A DNA stretch of 64,000 nt, from assembly GCF_017976235.1 (NCBI RefSeq), contig NZ_JACVHC010000002.1, positions 558,001 through 622,000 of the forward strand, written 5' to 3'. Position 1 is the stretch's first letter, and every line of letters starts with the position of its first letter. A program made the position numbers and the translations under genes. Below are positions 19,362-28,542 of the stretch, piece after piece. The DNA comes from Pseudomonas anatoliensis. GTDB taxonomy: Bacteria > Pseudomonadota > Gammaproteobacteria > Pseudomonadales > Pseudomonadaceae. Under the pieces are notes generated by a model. It searched no databases. It was not told where the DNA came from and was given only the letters and a program-made list of their open reading frames with translations.

Positions 19362-20387
19362 ATGACTGAGCAGCGCCCGATTGCGGTCCTGGGAGGCGGA
19401 AGTTTTGGTACCGCCGTGGCCAACCTTCTGGCCGAGAACGGCCATCAAGTCTTGCAGTGGATGCGTGACCCCGAGCAGGCCGAGGCCATCCGGGTCAACC
19501 GCGAAAACCCGCGTTACCTCAAAGGCATCAAGATTCTGCCGGGCGTGACTGCGGTCACCGACTTGCAGCACACCCTCGACGCCTGCGACTTGTGCTTTGT
19601 CGCGCTGCCGTCCAGCGCACTGCGCGCAGTGCTCGCCGCGCACGCCGAGCGTCTGAGCGGCAAGATGCTGGTCAGCCTGACCAAAGGCATCGAAGCCCAC
19701 ACCTTCAAGCTGATGAGCCAGATCCTCGAAGAGATCGCCCCGCAGGCGCGCATCGGCGTGTTGTCCGGGCCCAATCTTGCGCGGGAAATTGCCGAGCACG
19801 CGCTGACGGCAACGGTGGTCGCCAGTGAAGACGAAGAACTGTGCAAACAGGTGCAAGCCGCGCTGCATGGCCGCACATTTCGTGTTTACGCCAGCGCCGA
19901 CCGTTTCGGTGTCGAACTGGGCGGGGCGTTGAAGAACGTTTACGCGATCATCGCCGGCATGGCGGTGGCCCTGGAAATGGGCGAGAACACCAAGAGCATG
20001 CTGATCACCCGCGCATTGGCCGAGATGACCCGGTTTGCGGTGAATCAGGGCGCCAACCCCATGACCTTCCTCGGTCTGGCGGGTGTTGGCGATCTGATCG
20101 TCACGTGCTCGTCGCCGAAAAGCCGCAACTATCAAGTCGGATTCGCCCTCGGCCAGGGCCTGAGCCTTGAAGAGGCGGTGTCGCGCCTCGGTGAAGTCGC
20201 CGAAGGGGTCAATACCCTGAAAGTGCTGAAAGCCAAGTCCCAGGAAGTCGGCGTCTACATGCCGCTGGTCGCCGGCTTGCACGCGATCCTGTTCGAGGGG
20301 CGCACGCTGGAACAGGTCATCGAGCTGTTGATGCGCGCCGAGCCGAAAACCGACGTCGACTTTATTTCCACCAGTGGTTTCAACTGA
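19362..20387 (+). CDS. gpsA: Glycerol-3-phosphate dehydrogenase [NAD(P)+]
   Basis: Cytoplasmic enzyme of 341 residues that reduces dihydroxyacetone phosphate to sn-glycerol 3-phosphate for phospholipid synthesis. The Rossmann motif [20 protein letters not shown] is at the N-terminus. The catalytic Lys lies in [11 protein letters not shown], and [19 protein letters not shown] is the family signature. ATG at 19362 gives the standard N-terminus; the open frame extends further upstream without conservation. A TATAAT lies at 19319 in the divergent gap, without a well-spaced -35 box. Confidence 0.96.
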   Translation: MTEQRPIAVLGGGSFGTAVANLLAENGHQVLQWMRDPEQAEAIRVNRENPRYLKGIKILPGVTAVTDLQHTLDACDLCFVALPSSALRAVLAAHAERLSGKMLVSLTKGIEAHTFKLMSQILEEIAPQARIGVLSGPNLAREIAEHALTATVVASEDEELCKQVQAALHGRTFRVYASADRFGVELGGALKNVYAIIAGMAVALEMGENTKSMLITRALAEMTRFAVNQGANPMTFLGLAGVGDLIVTCSSPKSRNYQVGFALGQGLSLEEAVSRLGEVAEGVNTLKVLKAKSQEVGVYMPLVAGLHAILFEGRTLEQVIELLMRAEPKTDVDFISTSGFN

Positions 20388-20418
20388 CTGCTGTTATTCA
20401 CGGGTAGGGGAGCTGAAC

Positions 20419-20766
20419 ATGAACGAATCAAAATCCGAAGCCAGGTACGAATCCATCCTCCTGCGGGTGTTGTGGATGATCGTCTACCTGCTGGTCTGGC
20501 AAGTGGCGCAGTTTATTCTCGGCGCGGTGGTGCTGGTGCAACTGATCTATCGTTTGATCTATGGCGCACCGAGCGCCAGCCTGATGAACTTCGGCGACAG
20601 TCTGAGCCAGTTTCTGGCTCAGATCGGCCGCTTCGGCAGTTTTCACAGCGACCAGAAGCCTTGGCCGTTTGCCGACTGGCCAGCGCCGCGTACGCCGGAA
20701 GGCGAGGCGCCACATGCCGTGCCGCCAGCACCGCATCCGGTTCGCGATGAGGAACCCAAACTATGA
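20419..20766 (+). CDS. DUF4389 membrane protein
   Basis: Small inner-membrane protein of 115 residues. A charged N-terminus is followed by one long or two short hydrophobic helices (ILLRVLWMIVYLLVWQVAQF, ILGAVVLVQLIYRLIYG), then a conserved amphipathic stretch (LMNFGDSLSQFLAQIGRF) and a Pro-rich cytoplasmic tail. The family is DUF4389, with no known function. A GGGGAGC site precedes the ATG. Its stop overlaps the sixA start (ATGA), so both are made together, downstream of gpsA by 31 bases. Confidence 0.85.
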   Translation: MNESKSEARYESILLRVLWMIVYLLVWQVAQFILGAVVLVQLIYRLIYGAPSASLMNFGDSLSQFLAQIGRFGSFHSDQKPWPFADWPAPRTPEGEAPHAVPPAPHPVRDEEPKL

Positions 20767-21215
20767 AACTCTGGGTATTGCGTCACGGTGAGGCCGTGCC
20801 TTATGGCTCGTGCCCCGACTCCGAACGGGAACTGACCGAGCACGGTCGCAAGGAAGCCTTGAGCAGCGCGGCCCGATTGATCGGTCAGCCGCTGACGGCG
20901 ATCTACGCCAGCCCCTACCTGCGCGCGCAACAGACCGCGCAGATTGTCCGCGAGGCGCTGGGCTTCGAACCCGAGATCCGCACGGTCGAGTGGCTGACGC
21001 CGGAGGTCGATCCGGACAAGGTCACTGATCAGCTGGTTTCGGTGAGCAATGTGCTGCTGGTCAGTCACAACCCGCTGGTGGGCAATTTGCTCAGCTATCT
21101 GCAGCATGGCGCCGGGTATCCGCCGGAGAAAGTCAGCACGGCGGGGTTGGCCGAGCTGGAGAGTGCTGAACTGCTGATCGGCTCGATGACCCTCAACAGC
21201 CTCAAGCATCCTTAA
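20763..21215 (+). CDS. sixA: Phosphohistidine phosphatase SixA
   Basis: Histidine phosphatase family protein of 150 residues. The catalytic RHG motif is LRHGE with His 8, and a second catalytic His lies in LLVSHNPLVGNLL. The conserved YASPYLRAQQTAQIV segment supports SixA, which removes phosphate from HPt domains and from nitrogen-PTS proteins. It is coupled to the upstream membrane-protein gene. A REP pair follows directly after the stop. Confidence 0.93.
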   Translation: MKLWVLRHGEAVPYGSCPDSERELTEHGRKEALSSAARLIGQPLTAIYASPYLRAQQTAQIVREALGFEPEIRTVEWLTPEVDPDKVTDQLVSVSNVLLVSHNPLVGNLLSYLQHGAGYPPEKVSTAGLAELESAELLIGSMTLNSLKHP

Positions 21216-21218
21216 AGC

Positions 21219-21302
21219 AAAAGATCGCAGCCTTCGGCAGCTCCTACATGAGAATGCGATCCCATGTAGGAGCTGCCGAAGACTGCGATCTTTTGATCTT
21301 GT
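21219..21302. repeat. Inverted REP pair in outward arrangement after sixA
   Basis: Unlike the pairs at 10048 and 12029, the GATC-rich tails point outward: AAAAGATCGCAGCCTTCGGC... then ...CATGTAGGAGCTGCCGAAGA plus CTGCGATCTTTTGATC. A 12-base spacer lies between the two TGTAGGAG heads. Confidence 0.9.
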
Positions 21303-21383
21303 TTCTTTTAGTAAAAATTCCAACCAAGCACTTGCTTGGTTGACTACGCTTGCTCCAGACCTAAAAAAACAGGAGCGAGTCGC

Positions 21384-23039
21384 ATGTCTGCCGCATTCCG
21401 TTTGCCGCTGGACGTGTTTTACGAACGTGAAGCCCGGCATCCGCGCCAGCGTTTTCTTGTGCAGCCCATCGGTGGTGGCCAGGTCGAGACGCTGACCTGG
21501 GCCGACGTCGGCCATCAGGCCCGTTGCGCCGCACACTGGCTGCGTGCACGGGAGTTGCCGCAAGGCAGCCACATCGCCCTGATCTCGAAAAATTGCGCGC
21601 ACTGGATCATTGCCGATCTGGCCATCTGGATGGCCGGGCACGTGTCAGTGCCGCTGTATCCGAACCTGACGGCCGACTCCGTCGCCCAAGTGCTCAAACA
21701 CTCGGAGAGTGTGCTGGCGTTTATCGGCAAACTCGATGACTGGCCGAGCATGTCGACAGGCGTGCCGGCGGGCTTGCCGACCATCAGCCTGCCGCTGCAT
21801 CCGCCTGGCGATTTCGATTTCAGCTGGGCCGATTTGCAAAGCAGCTCGCCGATCCAGGACGATCCGCGTCCCGCCGCCGAGCAACTGGCGACCATCATCT
21901 ACACCTCCGGCACCACTGGCCTGCCCAAAGGCGTGATGCACAGTTTTGCCAATCTTGGGTTTGCCACCAGCCGGGGCACGCAGCTCTTCGGGCTCAACGA
22001 GAGCGATCGGCTGCTGTCGTACCTGCCGTTGTGCCATGTCGCGGAACGCATGTTCGTTGAAATGGCCTCGATCTATACCGGGCAGACAGTGTTCTTTGCC
22101 GAAAGCCTCGACACCTTCATCACCGATCTCAAGCGGGCGCGGCCGACGGCGATGTTCGGGGTGCCGCGGATCTGGACCAAATTCCAGATGGGCGTCTACA
22201 GCAAGATCCCGGCGAAGCGTCTTGATTTGCTGCTCGGTCTGCCCTTCATCGGCAAGCGTGTGGGGCATAAAGTGCTGGCGGGCCTGGGGCTGGACGCCTT
22301 GCGCGTGGCGCTTTCCGGTGCAGCACCAGTGCCGCAGACATTGCTCGCCTGGTATCAGAAACTCGGCCTCGATGTGCTGGAGGTCTACGGCATGACCGAG
22401 GGTTGCGGTTACTCGCACATCTGTTTGCCCGGCGAATACAAACAGGGCTGGATCGGCAAACCGTGCCCGGATGTCGAGGTGCGCATCGATGAATCCGGCG
22501 AGGTGCAGGTGCGCAGTCAGGCGAACATGCTCGGTTACTTCAAGGAACCACAAAAAACCGCCGAGACCCTCACAGCAGACGGCTATCTGCGCACCGGCGA
22601 CAAGGGCGAACAGGATGCCGAAGGGCGCTTGCGCCTGACCGGGCGACTGAAGGAAATCTTCAAGACCAGCAAAGGCAAATACGTCGCCCCGGCGCCGATC
22701 GAAAACCGTTTGGCCGTGCACTCGCGCATCGAACAGGTGTGTGTGGTCGGTGATGGTTTGAGCGCGCCGCTGGGGTTGTGTGTGCTTTCGACCGTCAATC
22801 AGGAAGAGCCTCGCGCGAGCCTGCATTCGAGCCTGGAAAAACTGCTGGAGGAGGTCAACGCCGTGCTCGACAAGCACGAGCGTCTGCGCCGGCTGGTGGT
22901 GGTCAAGGACAGCTGGGCGGTGGAAAACGGCTTCCTTACGCCGACCCTTAAAATCAAACGCAACGTCATAGAAGACACCTACGGCGCCCGCTTCGAAGAA
23001 TGGAGCGCGCGCAGCGAGGCGGTGCTGTGGCAGGATTGA
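21384..23039 (+). CDS. AMP-dependent acyl-CoA synthetase/ligase
   Basis: Adenylate-forming enzyme of 551 residues that probably activates a fatty or aromatic acid to its CoA thioester. The ATP motif IIYTSGTTGLPKG, the A5-type motif VYGMTEGCGYS, the YLRTGDKGEQD motif and the hinge GRLKEIFKTSKGKYVAP are all present. ATG at 21384 follows an AGGAG site. The next gene is a hotdog thioesterase 31 bases downstream, an arrangement also found in P. aeruginosa (PA1617-PA1618, from memory). Substrate is unknown; the sequence is closest to long-chain acyl-CoA synthetases. Confidence 0.9.
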   Translation: MSAAFRLPLDVFYEREARHPRQRFLVQPIGGGQVETLTWADVGHQARCAAHWLRARELPQGSHIALISKNCAHWIIADLAIWMAGHVSVPLYPNLTADSVAQVLKHSESVLAFIGKLDDWPSMSTGVPAGLPTISLPLHPPGDFDFSWADLQSSSPIQDDPRPAAEQLATIIYTSGTTGLPKGVMHSFANLGFATSRGTQLFGLNESDRLLSYLPLCHVAERMFVEMASIYTGQTVFFAESLDTFITDLKRARPTAMFGVPRIWTKFQMGVYSKIPAKRLDLLLGLPFIGKRVGHKVLAGLGLDALRVALSGAAPVPQTLLAWYQKLGLDVLEVYGMTEGCGYSHICLPGEYKQGWIGKPCPDVEVRIDESGEVQVRSQANMLGYFKEPQKTAETLTADGYLRTGDKGEQDAEGRLRLTGRLKEIFKTSKGKYVAPAPIENRLAVHSRIEQVCVVGDGLSAPLGLCVLSTVNQEEPRASLHSSLEKLLEEVNAVLDKHERLRRLVVVKDSWAVENGFLTPTLKIKRNVIEDTYGARFEEWSARSEAVLWQD

Positions 23040-23070
23040 GCGACGACTAAAACAACAAAGGAAGTCTGCG

Positions 23071-23514
23071 ATGAGCTTGTGGCGTACCACTCCCAACATC
23101 GAGCAGTTGAACGCGATCCAGAAAAACACCATCGGCGAAGTGCTCGACATCCGTTTCGAAGCGTTCGACGAGGAGTCGCTGACCGCGAGCATGGTCATCG
23201 ACCACCGCACTCATCAGCCTTATGGCTTGCTGCACGGCGGCGCTTCGGTGGTGCTGGCGGAAACCGTCGGCTCGATGGCCAGTTATCTGTGCATCGATGC
23301 CAGCAAGTTTTATTGCGTGGGGCTTGAGATCAACGCCAACCATTTGCGCGGCCTGCGCAGTGGCCGGGTGACAGCGGTGGCCAAGCCGATTCACATCGGC
23401 CGCACCACGCATGTCTGGGATATCCGCCTGACCAGCGATGAAGGCAAGGCCAGTTGTGTGTCGCGGTTGACCATGGCGGTTGTGCCACTGGGGCAACAAC
23501 CGCCGGCTCGATGA
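23071..23514 (+). CDS. Hotdog-fold acyl-CoA thioesterase
   Basis: Thioesterase of 147 residues of the YdiI/MenI-like PaaI group. The hotdog helix region HQPYGLLHGGASVVLAETVGS carries the expected catalytic residues (His-Gly-Gly and downstream Glu). GIEINANHL-type strand residues appear as [20 protein letters not shown] precedes the ATG. Paired with the upstream acyl-CoA ligase, it may act in a charge/release cycle or on stray acyl-CoAs. Confidence 0.92.
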   Translation: MSLWRTTPNIEQLNAIQKNTIGEVLDIRFEAFDEESLTASMVIDHRTHQPYGLLHGGASVVLAETVGSMASYLCIDASKFYCVGLEINANHLRGLRSGRVTAVAKPIHIGRTTHVWDIRLTSDEGKASCVSRLTMAVVPLGQQPPAR

Positions 23515-23546
23515 GGATCATGCGATTGAGTCGTCACAGGTGTCGT

Positions 23547-26500
23547 CTAAAAGTGCAGATTTGATCGCGAGTATTTGCGTTGACCGGGCGCCGTTTCGCT
23601 GACGATGTAGAACACCTCTGTGGCGGCGGGGTCGTAGGCCTGATTGCTGGACGTCGGCACCTCCTCCTGTTCGATGCCGCTGCCGACAGTGTTATTTTCC
23701 ACATCCCAACGGGTCTGGCCCAGATCTGCGCTCAAGCCGGGAGTCGCGGTGGTGACAAATGTCGAGCGCAAGTCGCCAATCCCATTGGCGACCGCTCGAC
23801 TGACTGCTGCCTGAGCATTGGCGTCCAATTTGTCAAAACCCGGTATTTGTGCGACCGCCAGGTTGGCCAGTTGACCCAGTGAGGAAAAGAAATGCCGGCT
23901 GCTGTACCCGACGACGGCTTTGGCCTTGTCGAGTGTCGGCCCGCTGCCTTTCGAGGGTTTGGTGGGCGTTCCCAAAAGGCCCCTTGCCGCGGAGGCTCCA
24001 GCTGCGCCGACGGCCGTCGCCGTGGCGGCGACCAAGGTTGATTGCAAGGCTTGTCCCGCAGGCTCGGCGCCAAACAACAGCGAGCCAGCATAGCCCAAGG
24101 CGCCACCCGCAGCACCCACGGCGCCCATGCTAGCGGCCCCGGTGCTGAAATCGGCACGGCCGACGGAGGGATTGCTCGGGCCGGCGTTGGCGAGAAATTG
24201 TGAAGACAGTTCGCGAAACACAGTCCCGAATGCGCTGCCGATTTGCGCGGCTGCAGCGGTATTGCCTAATGGGTCGAGAGCGCCGAGCAAAGAGGGGGCT
24301 GCCCCCAGTGCTGCGCCAAGAACAGTTCCGCCGACTTTAGCTAAAAAAGGTGCCATGCTGCCGGGATCATCGAAAGACAAGCGCGACTGTGCCCAGTTAG
24401 TGCTGGCGTACCCACTGATCGCTCCGGTAATGCCGCCCGCGATTGCACCGGCAATAGTTACTCCCGCGCCAAGGGGAGAGAGCGTTCCGGTGACGGTATA
24501 TTGCGCACCGGCGGCAAGCAGGGCGCTGGGCAGTTCTCGGCCCGCGGTTGCTGCAGCCGCCTTGACCGTGTCGGAACCGGCGAGGCCTTGCAGGTCGACG
24601 AATCTGACCGGATTGCCGCGCACCATCGCAAACAGGTTCAGGCCATCGCCAATGCCTGCCGGGTCCGGGCTGAGCCAGCGCATCCACCAGTGGGCGTAAT
24701 AGCGTTGGCCGTAGTAATACAGGCCGGTAGCGTCGCGCTCTTGTCCTGAGTAACGCCGCGTCTTGTAGCTGGCCTGCACTTTGTCCTGACCGGCCCACCA
24801 TGACGTGCCGCCATAAGGGAAATACTCTTCCTCGCTGATCAGTGCGGCGTCTTTGTCGAGCGTCAGCTGGCTGGAGCCCAGATGATTGCTGAGGCTGTAG
24901 TGAAACTGGTCGGCACCGGGGCCGCCGTGAGTCCAGTGGAGTACCTGCACGGAGCAGCGCCCAGCCTGTACGCAGATCACCTCCAGCGTTTCTTGCGGTG
25001 TCGTGCGGATTTCCAGTCCCGGCAAGTATCGGGTTTCGTGGGTTCGCGTGGTGACGCCGTTGTGGATCAGGCGAATTTTGCGTTGGCGTTGCCCGGCGAC
25101 ATCGTAGATGTAGCGTTCAAAATCGTTCGCCGCCTCCTTGCGCACGACCTGGTCAACCTGGCGCAGCCGCTGGTCGAGGCTCCAGCTCAGGTTCTGGCCG
25201 GCAAGCAGTTGATGCTGTTTGCCGCAGGCATCGAAACCGGCGGCGATTTCACTCTCGTCGGGCAGGCTGCCATCATCCTTTTGTGTCAGGCCCCGATTGC
25301 TGTACCTGGAAATCGCCATGCGCTGGGTCCAGCCCTGGCTGGCTGCGCCATGAATCAGTAGGGTCAGGTTGCCGCCAGCATCATAGGTGTATGTCTGTCG
25401 GTAATTTTCCAGTTGTCCGGGATCGGAGGGGGAGGTGAATACCGGTTCATGCGGGCCGTTGCGGGTGTTGATTCGCTGGCGACCGGTAGCCTCGATCAAC
25501 TGATAAAGACTGTTGTAGGTAAACTCGCTGACGGGTTCGATCCTCTGGTTGCGAAAATAATAAGTGCGCTGAGCCGTGTCCTCGATCCGGAGAATATTGC
25601 CCACCTGATCGTATTGGTACAGCAGACGTTGCAGTGGCGGCTGACCGGGCAGGCCCGCGCGGATTTCCAGAAGCCGGCCGTCCCGCGTGTCGTACAGGTT
25701 TTCGCTGGTCACGCCATTGCCGGCAGTCTGTCGCAGGATCTGATTACCGGCGCTGTACTGAATGCCGTGCAATAGCGGTGCAGCATTCGAATCCCCGGCC
25801 TGTTGCAGTCGAACACTACTGAGCTGACCTGCGACATTCAGATCGGAAAACTGCACATTACCTTTCGCATCTTCCACGCAGAGCGTGTTGCCTATGGCGT
25901 TGAAGGCTGTGCGCGTTATGGCTCCGCTGCCGGGTTCGTGGAGCAGGTCTCTCTCGGCCTCGGCAACCGGCCAGTGCGGCTCATCCAGAGTTTCAAGAAA
26001 GTATCGGGTCTGGGAAGCGACGCCGCCCGTCAGTGCGTAGCTTGAAAAAAGTATTGAGCCAGCACTGTCGTCAATACGAACCACTCTGCCGCATTGATTG
26101 TGCGAGGCGAACGGCGCGGCGTTGTCGCCGTACGTGTAAAACGCACTGTTTCTTGCCGGCCCGCCATGAGCCAGTTCGATCCTTTTGACCGGGCGCAACA
26201 TGAGGTCATATTCGATTCGGACCTCAGTCAACAGGCTGTCCCAGCCGACAACCGTCTCTTTGGCTAACCCTGGCAATATCAGACGACTGCCCGCATCCAC
26301 GCTGTCGCTGCGCAGAGCCACACCCGTCAGTCCGTGGATGGTTTGCAGGTTGGGTCGGGCGTCTGGTTCAGTCTTCAACAGTTCGTGCAGGCGGGGATCA
26401 AGGCTGACCGTCGGGCGACCTGCGGCATCATAGGTTTGTCGGTAAATCCGCGGTTGCGCCTCGGCGCCGGGGACTTCGCGGCAGTAGGACACCGAGGCGA

Positions 26501-26588
26501 TGTCGAGTCCGCGAGGATCCCGTACAGAAACTGTTGGCGTTTTGGCATGCATGGTGGCGCCCCCGAGAACGCTGTGAACTGTCAGCAT
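23547..26588 (-). CDS. TccC-type RHS-repeat toxin complex protein with unrecognised C-terminal domain
   Basis: Large protein of 1013 residues. The N-terminus TPTVSVRDPRGLDIASVSYC and the following YD/RHS repeats (YDQVGNILRIEDTA, YTYDAGGNLTLL) match the C component of insecticidal Tc toxins. The conserved core ends near residues 610-660 with RRYSGQERDATGLYYYGQRY and the auto-cleavage region DPAGIGDGLNLFAMVRGNPV. About 350 variable residues follow, the expected toxin payload. They are Ala/Gly-rich with several hydrophobic stretches (VTIAGAIAGGITGAISGY, AASMGAVGAAGGALGYAGSL) and match no toxin I recognise. ATG at 26588 has AAGG seven bases upstream; ATG at 26552 is an alternative. No TcA, TcB or immunity gene is adjacent. 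Confidence 0.88.
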   Translation of the reverse strand: MLTVHSVLGGATMHAKTPTVSVRDPRGLDIASVSYCREVPGAEAQPRIYRQTYDAAGRPTVSLDPRLHELLKTEPDARPNLQTIHGLTGVALRSDSVDAGSRLILPGLAKETVVGWDSLLTEVRIEYDLMLRPVKRIELAHGGPARNSAFYTYGDNAAPFASHNQCGRVVRIDDSAGSILFSSYALTGGVASQTRYFLETLDEPHWPVAEAERDLLHEPGSGAITRTAFNAIGNTLCVEDAKGNVQFSDLNVAGQLSSVRLQQAGDSNAAPLLHGIQYSAGNQILRQTAGNGVTSENLYDTRDGRLLEIRAGLPGQPPLQRLLYQYDQVGNILRIEDTAQRTYYFRNQRIEPVSEFTYNSLYQLIEATGRQRINTRNGPHEPVFTSPSDPGQLENYRQTYTYDAGGNLTLLIHGAASQGWTQRMAISRYSNRGLTQKDDGSLPDESEIAAGFDACGKQHQLLAGQNLSWSLDQRLRQVDQVVRKEAANDFERYIYDVAGQRQRKIRLIHNGVTTRTHETRYLPGLEIRTTPQETLEVICVQAGRCSVQVLHWTHGGPGADQFHYSLSNHLGSSQLTLDKDAALISEEEYFPYGGTSWWAGQDKVQASYKTRRYSGQERDATGLYYYGQRYYAHWWMRWLSPDPAGIGDGLNLFAMVRGNPVRFVDLQGLAGSDTVKAAAATAGRELPSALLAAGAQYTVTGTLSPLGAGVTIAGAIAGGITGAISGYASTNWAQSRLSFDDPGSMAPFLAKVGGTVLGAALGAAPSLLGALDPLGNTAAAAQIGSAFGTVFRELSSQFLANAGPSNPSVGRADFSTGAASMGAVGAAGGALGYAGSLLFGAEPAGQALQSTLVAATATAVGAAGASAARGLLGTPTKPSKGSGPTLDKAKAVVGYSSRHFFSSLGQLANLAVAQIPGFDKLDANAQAAVSRAVANGIGDLRSTFVTTATPGLSADLGQTRWDVENNTVGSGIEQEEVPTSSNQAYDPAATEVFYIVSETAPGQRKYSRSNLHF

Positions 26589-26777
26589 TCATCCGCCTTT
26601 GCCGGACTCTCGTCAACTGTCAGAACTAACAGGTAAGGGCTGTTTTTCGACGATATTTTCGGATTGTTTTCATCGATGAAACGACGCTGTCATCATTCCT
26701 GGCAGTTACGGTCATTGCTGTAGCCTCCGGTCTTGCGGACAATCAACGCCACGTTTCCCGCTCATGGATTTGCCAGC

Positions 26778-27584
26778 ATGTCGCAACCTATCTTTTTCGC
26801 CCACGCCAACGGGTTTCCTTCGGGCACCTACGGCAAGTTGTTCGCGGCGCTGGCGCCCGAGTATCGGGTCGCGCATCTGGAGCAGCATGCTCATGACCCG
26901 CGTTTCCCGGCAGATGACAACTGGTACAACCTTGTCGACGAATTGATCCACCATTTGCAGCAGCAAGACCAGCCAGTGTGGGGCGTCGGCCACTCCTTTG
27001 GCGGTGTGCTGCACCTGCATGCGGCGTTGCGTTGCCCTGAGTTGTATCGCGGTGTGGTGATGCTCGATTCGCCGGTGCTGACCCGCACCGACCAATGGGT
27101 GATCCGCGCCGCCAAGCGCTTCGGCTTCATCGACAGACTGACCCCGGCCGGCCGCACCCTTGGCCGACGTGAAGAATTTACCGACCTCGCCAGCGCGCGC
27201 AGCTATTTCGCCGGCAAGAGCCTGTTTCGCGGGTTCGACCCGGAATGCTTCGATGCCTACCTGCAGCATGGCTTGCACCAGGTGGGCGACAAACTGCGCC
27301 TGCGCTTCGACCCGGCCACCGAAATCAGCATTTATCGCGGCGTGCCGCACACCAGCCCCGGCCGCACCCGCCAGTTGCAAGTGCCGCTGGCGGTGGTGCG
27401 TGGGCACACCAGCCGTGTGGTCATGCGTCATCACACGCGCTTCGTTTCGCGTCTTGCCCAAGGTGAAGCGCTGAGCATGCCCGGTGGCCATATGTTTCCC
27501 CTGGAGCGTCCGCAAGACACCGCACGGCTGTTGAAGAATCTGTTTACGCGCTGGGAAAACCGCCTGGACAAGGATTGCGCATGA
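26778..27584 (+). CDS. Alpha/beta-hydrolase fold protein 1
   Basis: Hydrolase of 268 residues. The nucleophile elbow is GVGHSFGGVLHLH, the oxyanion region FFAHANGFPSGTY is near the N-terminus, and a C-terminal catalytic His lies in MPGGHMFPLERP. ATG at 26778 is chosen because conservation-like sequence (MSQPIFFAHANGF) begins there; the ribosome site is weak. A second hydrolase gene starts at 27581, overlapping this gene's stop. The pair also sits together in P. aeruginosa (PA1621-PA1622, from memory). Substrate unknown. Confidence 0.87.
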   Translation: MSQPIFFAHANGFPSGTYGKLFAALAPEYRVAHLEQHAHDPRFPADDNWYNLVDELIHHLQQQDQPVWGVGHSFGGVLHLHAALRCPELYRGVVMLDSPVLTRTDQWVIRAAKRFGFIDRLTPAGRTLGRREEFTDLASARSYFAGKSLFRGFDPECFDAYLQHGLHQVGDKLRLRFDPATEISIYRGVPHTSPGRTRQLQVPLAVVRGHTSRVVMRHHTRFVSRLAQGEALSMPGGHMFPLERPQDTARLLKNLFTRWENRLDKDCA

Positions 27585-28435
27585 CCCCGACCTTCGAAGA
27601 AGTGCGCCTGAGCCTGCCGCATATCGAGTTGGCAGCGCATTTGTTCGGCCCCGAAGACGGTGTGCCGGTGATTGCCTTGCATGGCTGGCTCGACAACGCC
27701 AACAGCTTTGCCCGTCTCGCGCCGAAGCTCAAAGGCCTGCGCATTATCGCGCTGGACATGGCTGGACACGGGCATTCCGGGCATCGGCCGCACGGCGCCG
27801 GGTATGCGCTGTGGGACTACGCCCATGACGTACTGCAAGTCGCCGAGCAACTGGGCTGGAAGCGTTTCGGCCTGCTCGGGCATTCCATGGGCGCGATTGT
27901 TTCCATGGTGCTGGCGGGATCGTTGCCGGATCGGATCACTCATTTGGCGTTGATCGATGGGGTGATTCCTCCTACAGACAAGGGCGAAAACGCTGCCGAG
28001 CGCATGGGCATGGCCCTGCAAGCGCAACTGGATCTGCGCGACAAGCGCAAACCGGTCTACAACACCCTCGACCGTGCCATCGAGGCGCGGATGAAAGGCC
28101 TGGTCGCGGTCAGTCGGGAGGCCGCAGAGTTGCTGGCCCAGCGCGGCTTGATGCCGGTACCCGGCGGTTACACCTGGCGCACCGACAATCGCCTGACCCT
28201 GCCATCGCCACTGCGCCTGACTCAGGAGCAGGCGATGGCCTTCGTCCAGCGCATCGGTTGCCCGGCGCAATTGGTGGTCGCGGCGGACGGCATGCTGGCC
28301 AAGCATCCTGAGCTGCTGGAGCGTCTACCCTTTAGCCGGGAACAGCTGCCCGGCGGGCACCATTTGCACCTGAACGACGAGGCCGGTGCGGATCTTGTCG
28401 CAGACTGTTTCAATCGGTTCTTCGCCATTCCTTGA
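27581..28435 (+). CDS. Alpha/beta-hydrolase fold protein 2
   Basis: Hydrolase of 284 residues. It has the HGWLDNANSF oxyanion segment, the nucleophile elbow LLGHSMGAIVS, an acidic residue after the sixth strand (LVVAADGMLA) and a catalytic His in LPGGHHLHLNDE. It overlaps the upstream hydrolase gene by four bases (ATGA). The two are not close copies, so they probably act on different esters or thioesters. Confidence 0.9.
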   Translation: MTPTFEEVRLSLPHIELAAHLFGPEDGVPVIALHGWLDNANSFARLAPKLKGLRIIALDMAGHGHSGHRPHGAGYALWDYAHDVLQVAEQLGWKRFGLLGHSMGAIVSMVLAGSLPDRITHLALIDGVIPPTDKGENAAERMGMALQAQLDLRDKRKPVYNTLDRAIEARMKGLVAVSREAAELLAQRGLMPVPGGYTWRTDNRLTLPSPLRLTQEQAMAFVQRIGCPAQLVVAADGMLAKHPELLERLPFSREQLPGGHHLHLNDEAGADLVADCFNRFFAIP

Positions 28436-28488
28436 CTTGCACCGGGCAACTGTCGAGGCTGGGCGGGTTGAAATGGGAGACAACCACG

Positions 28489-28542
28489 ATGGATTTCTAT
28501 ACCGCTACGACCCCGATCCGCCAAGCCATGCCGATCCGATGA
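28489..28542 (+). CDS. Micro-ORF (17 aa) coupled to the DUF4892 gene
   Basis: Reads MDFYTATTPIRQAMPIR and stop. GGGAGA lies eight bases before its ATG, the best ribosome site in this gap, and its TGA overlaps the ATG of the next gene (ATGA). It may be a translated leader that delivers ribosomes to the downstream start, which has no good site of its own. No experimental support; the arrangement is seen directly. Confidence 0.45.
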   Translation: MDFYTATTPIRQAMPIR

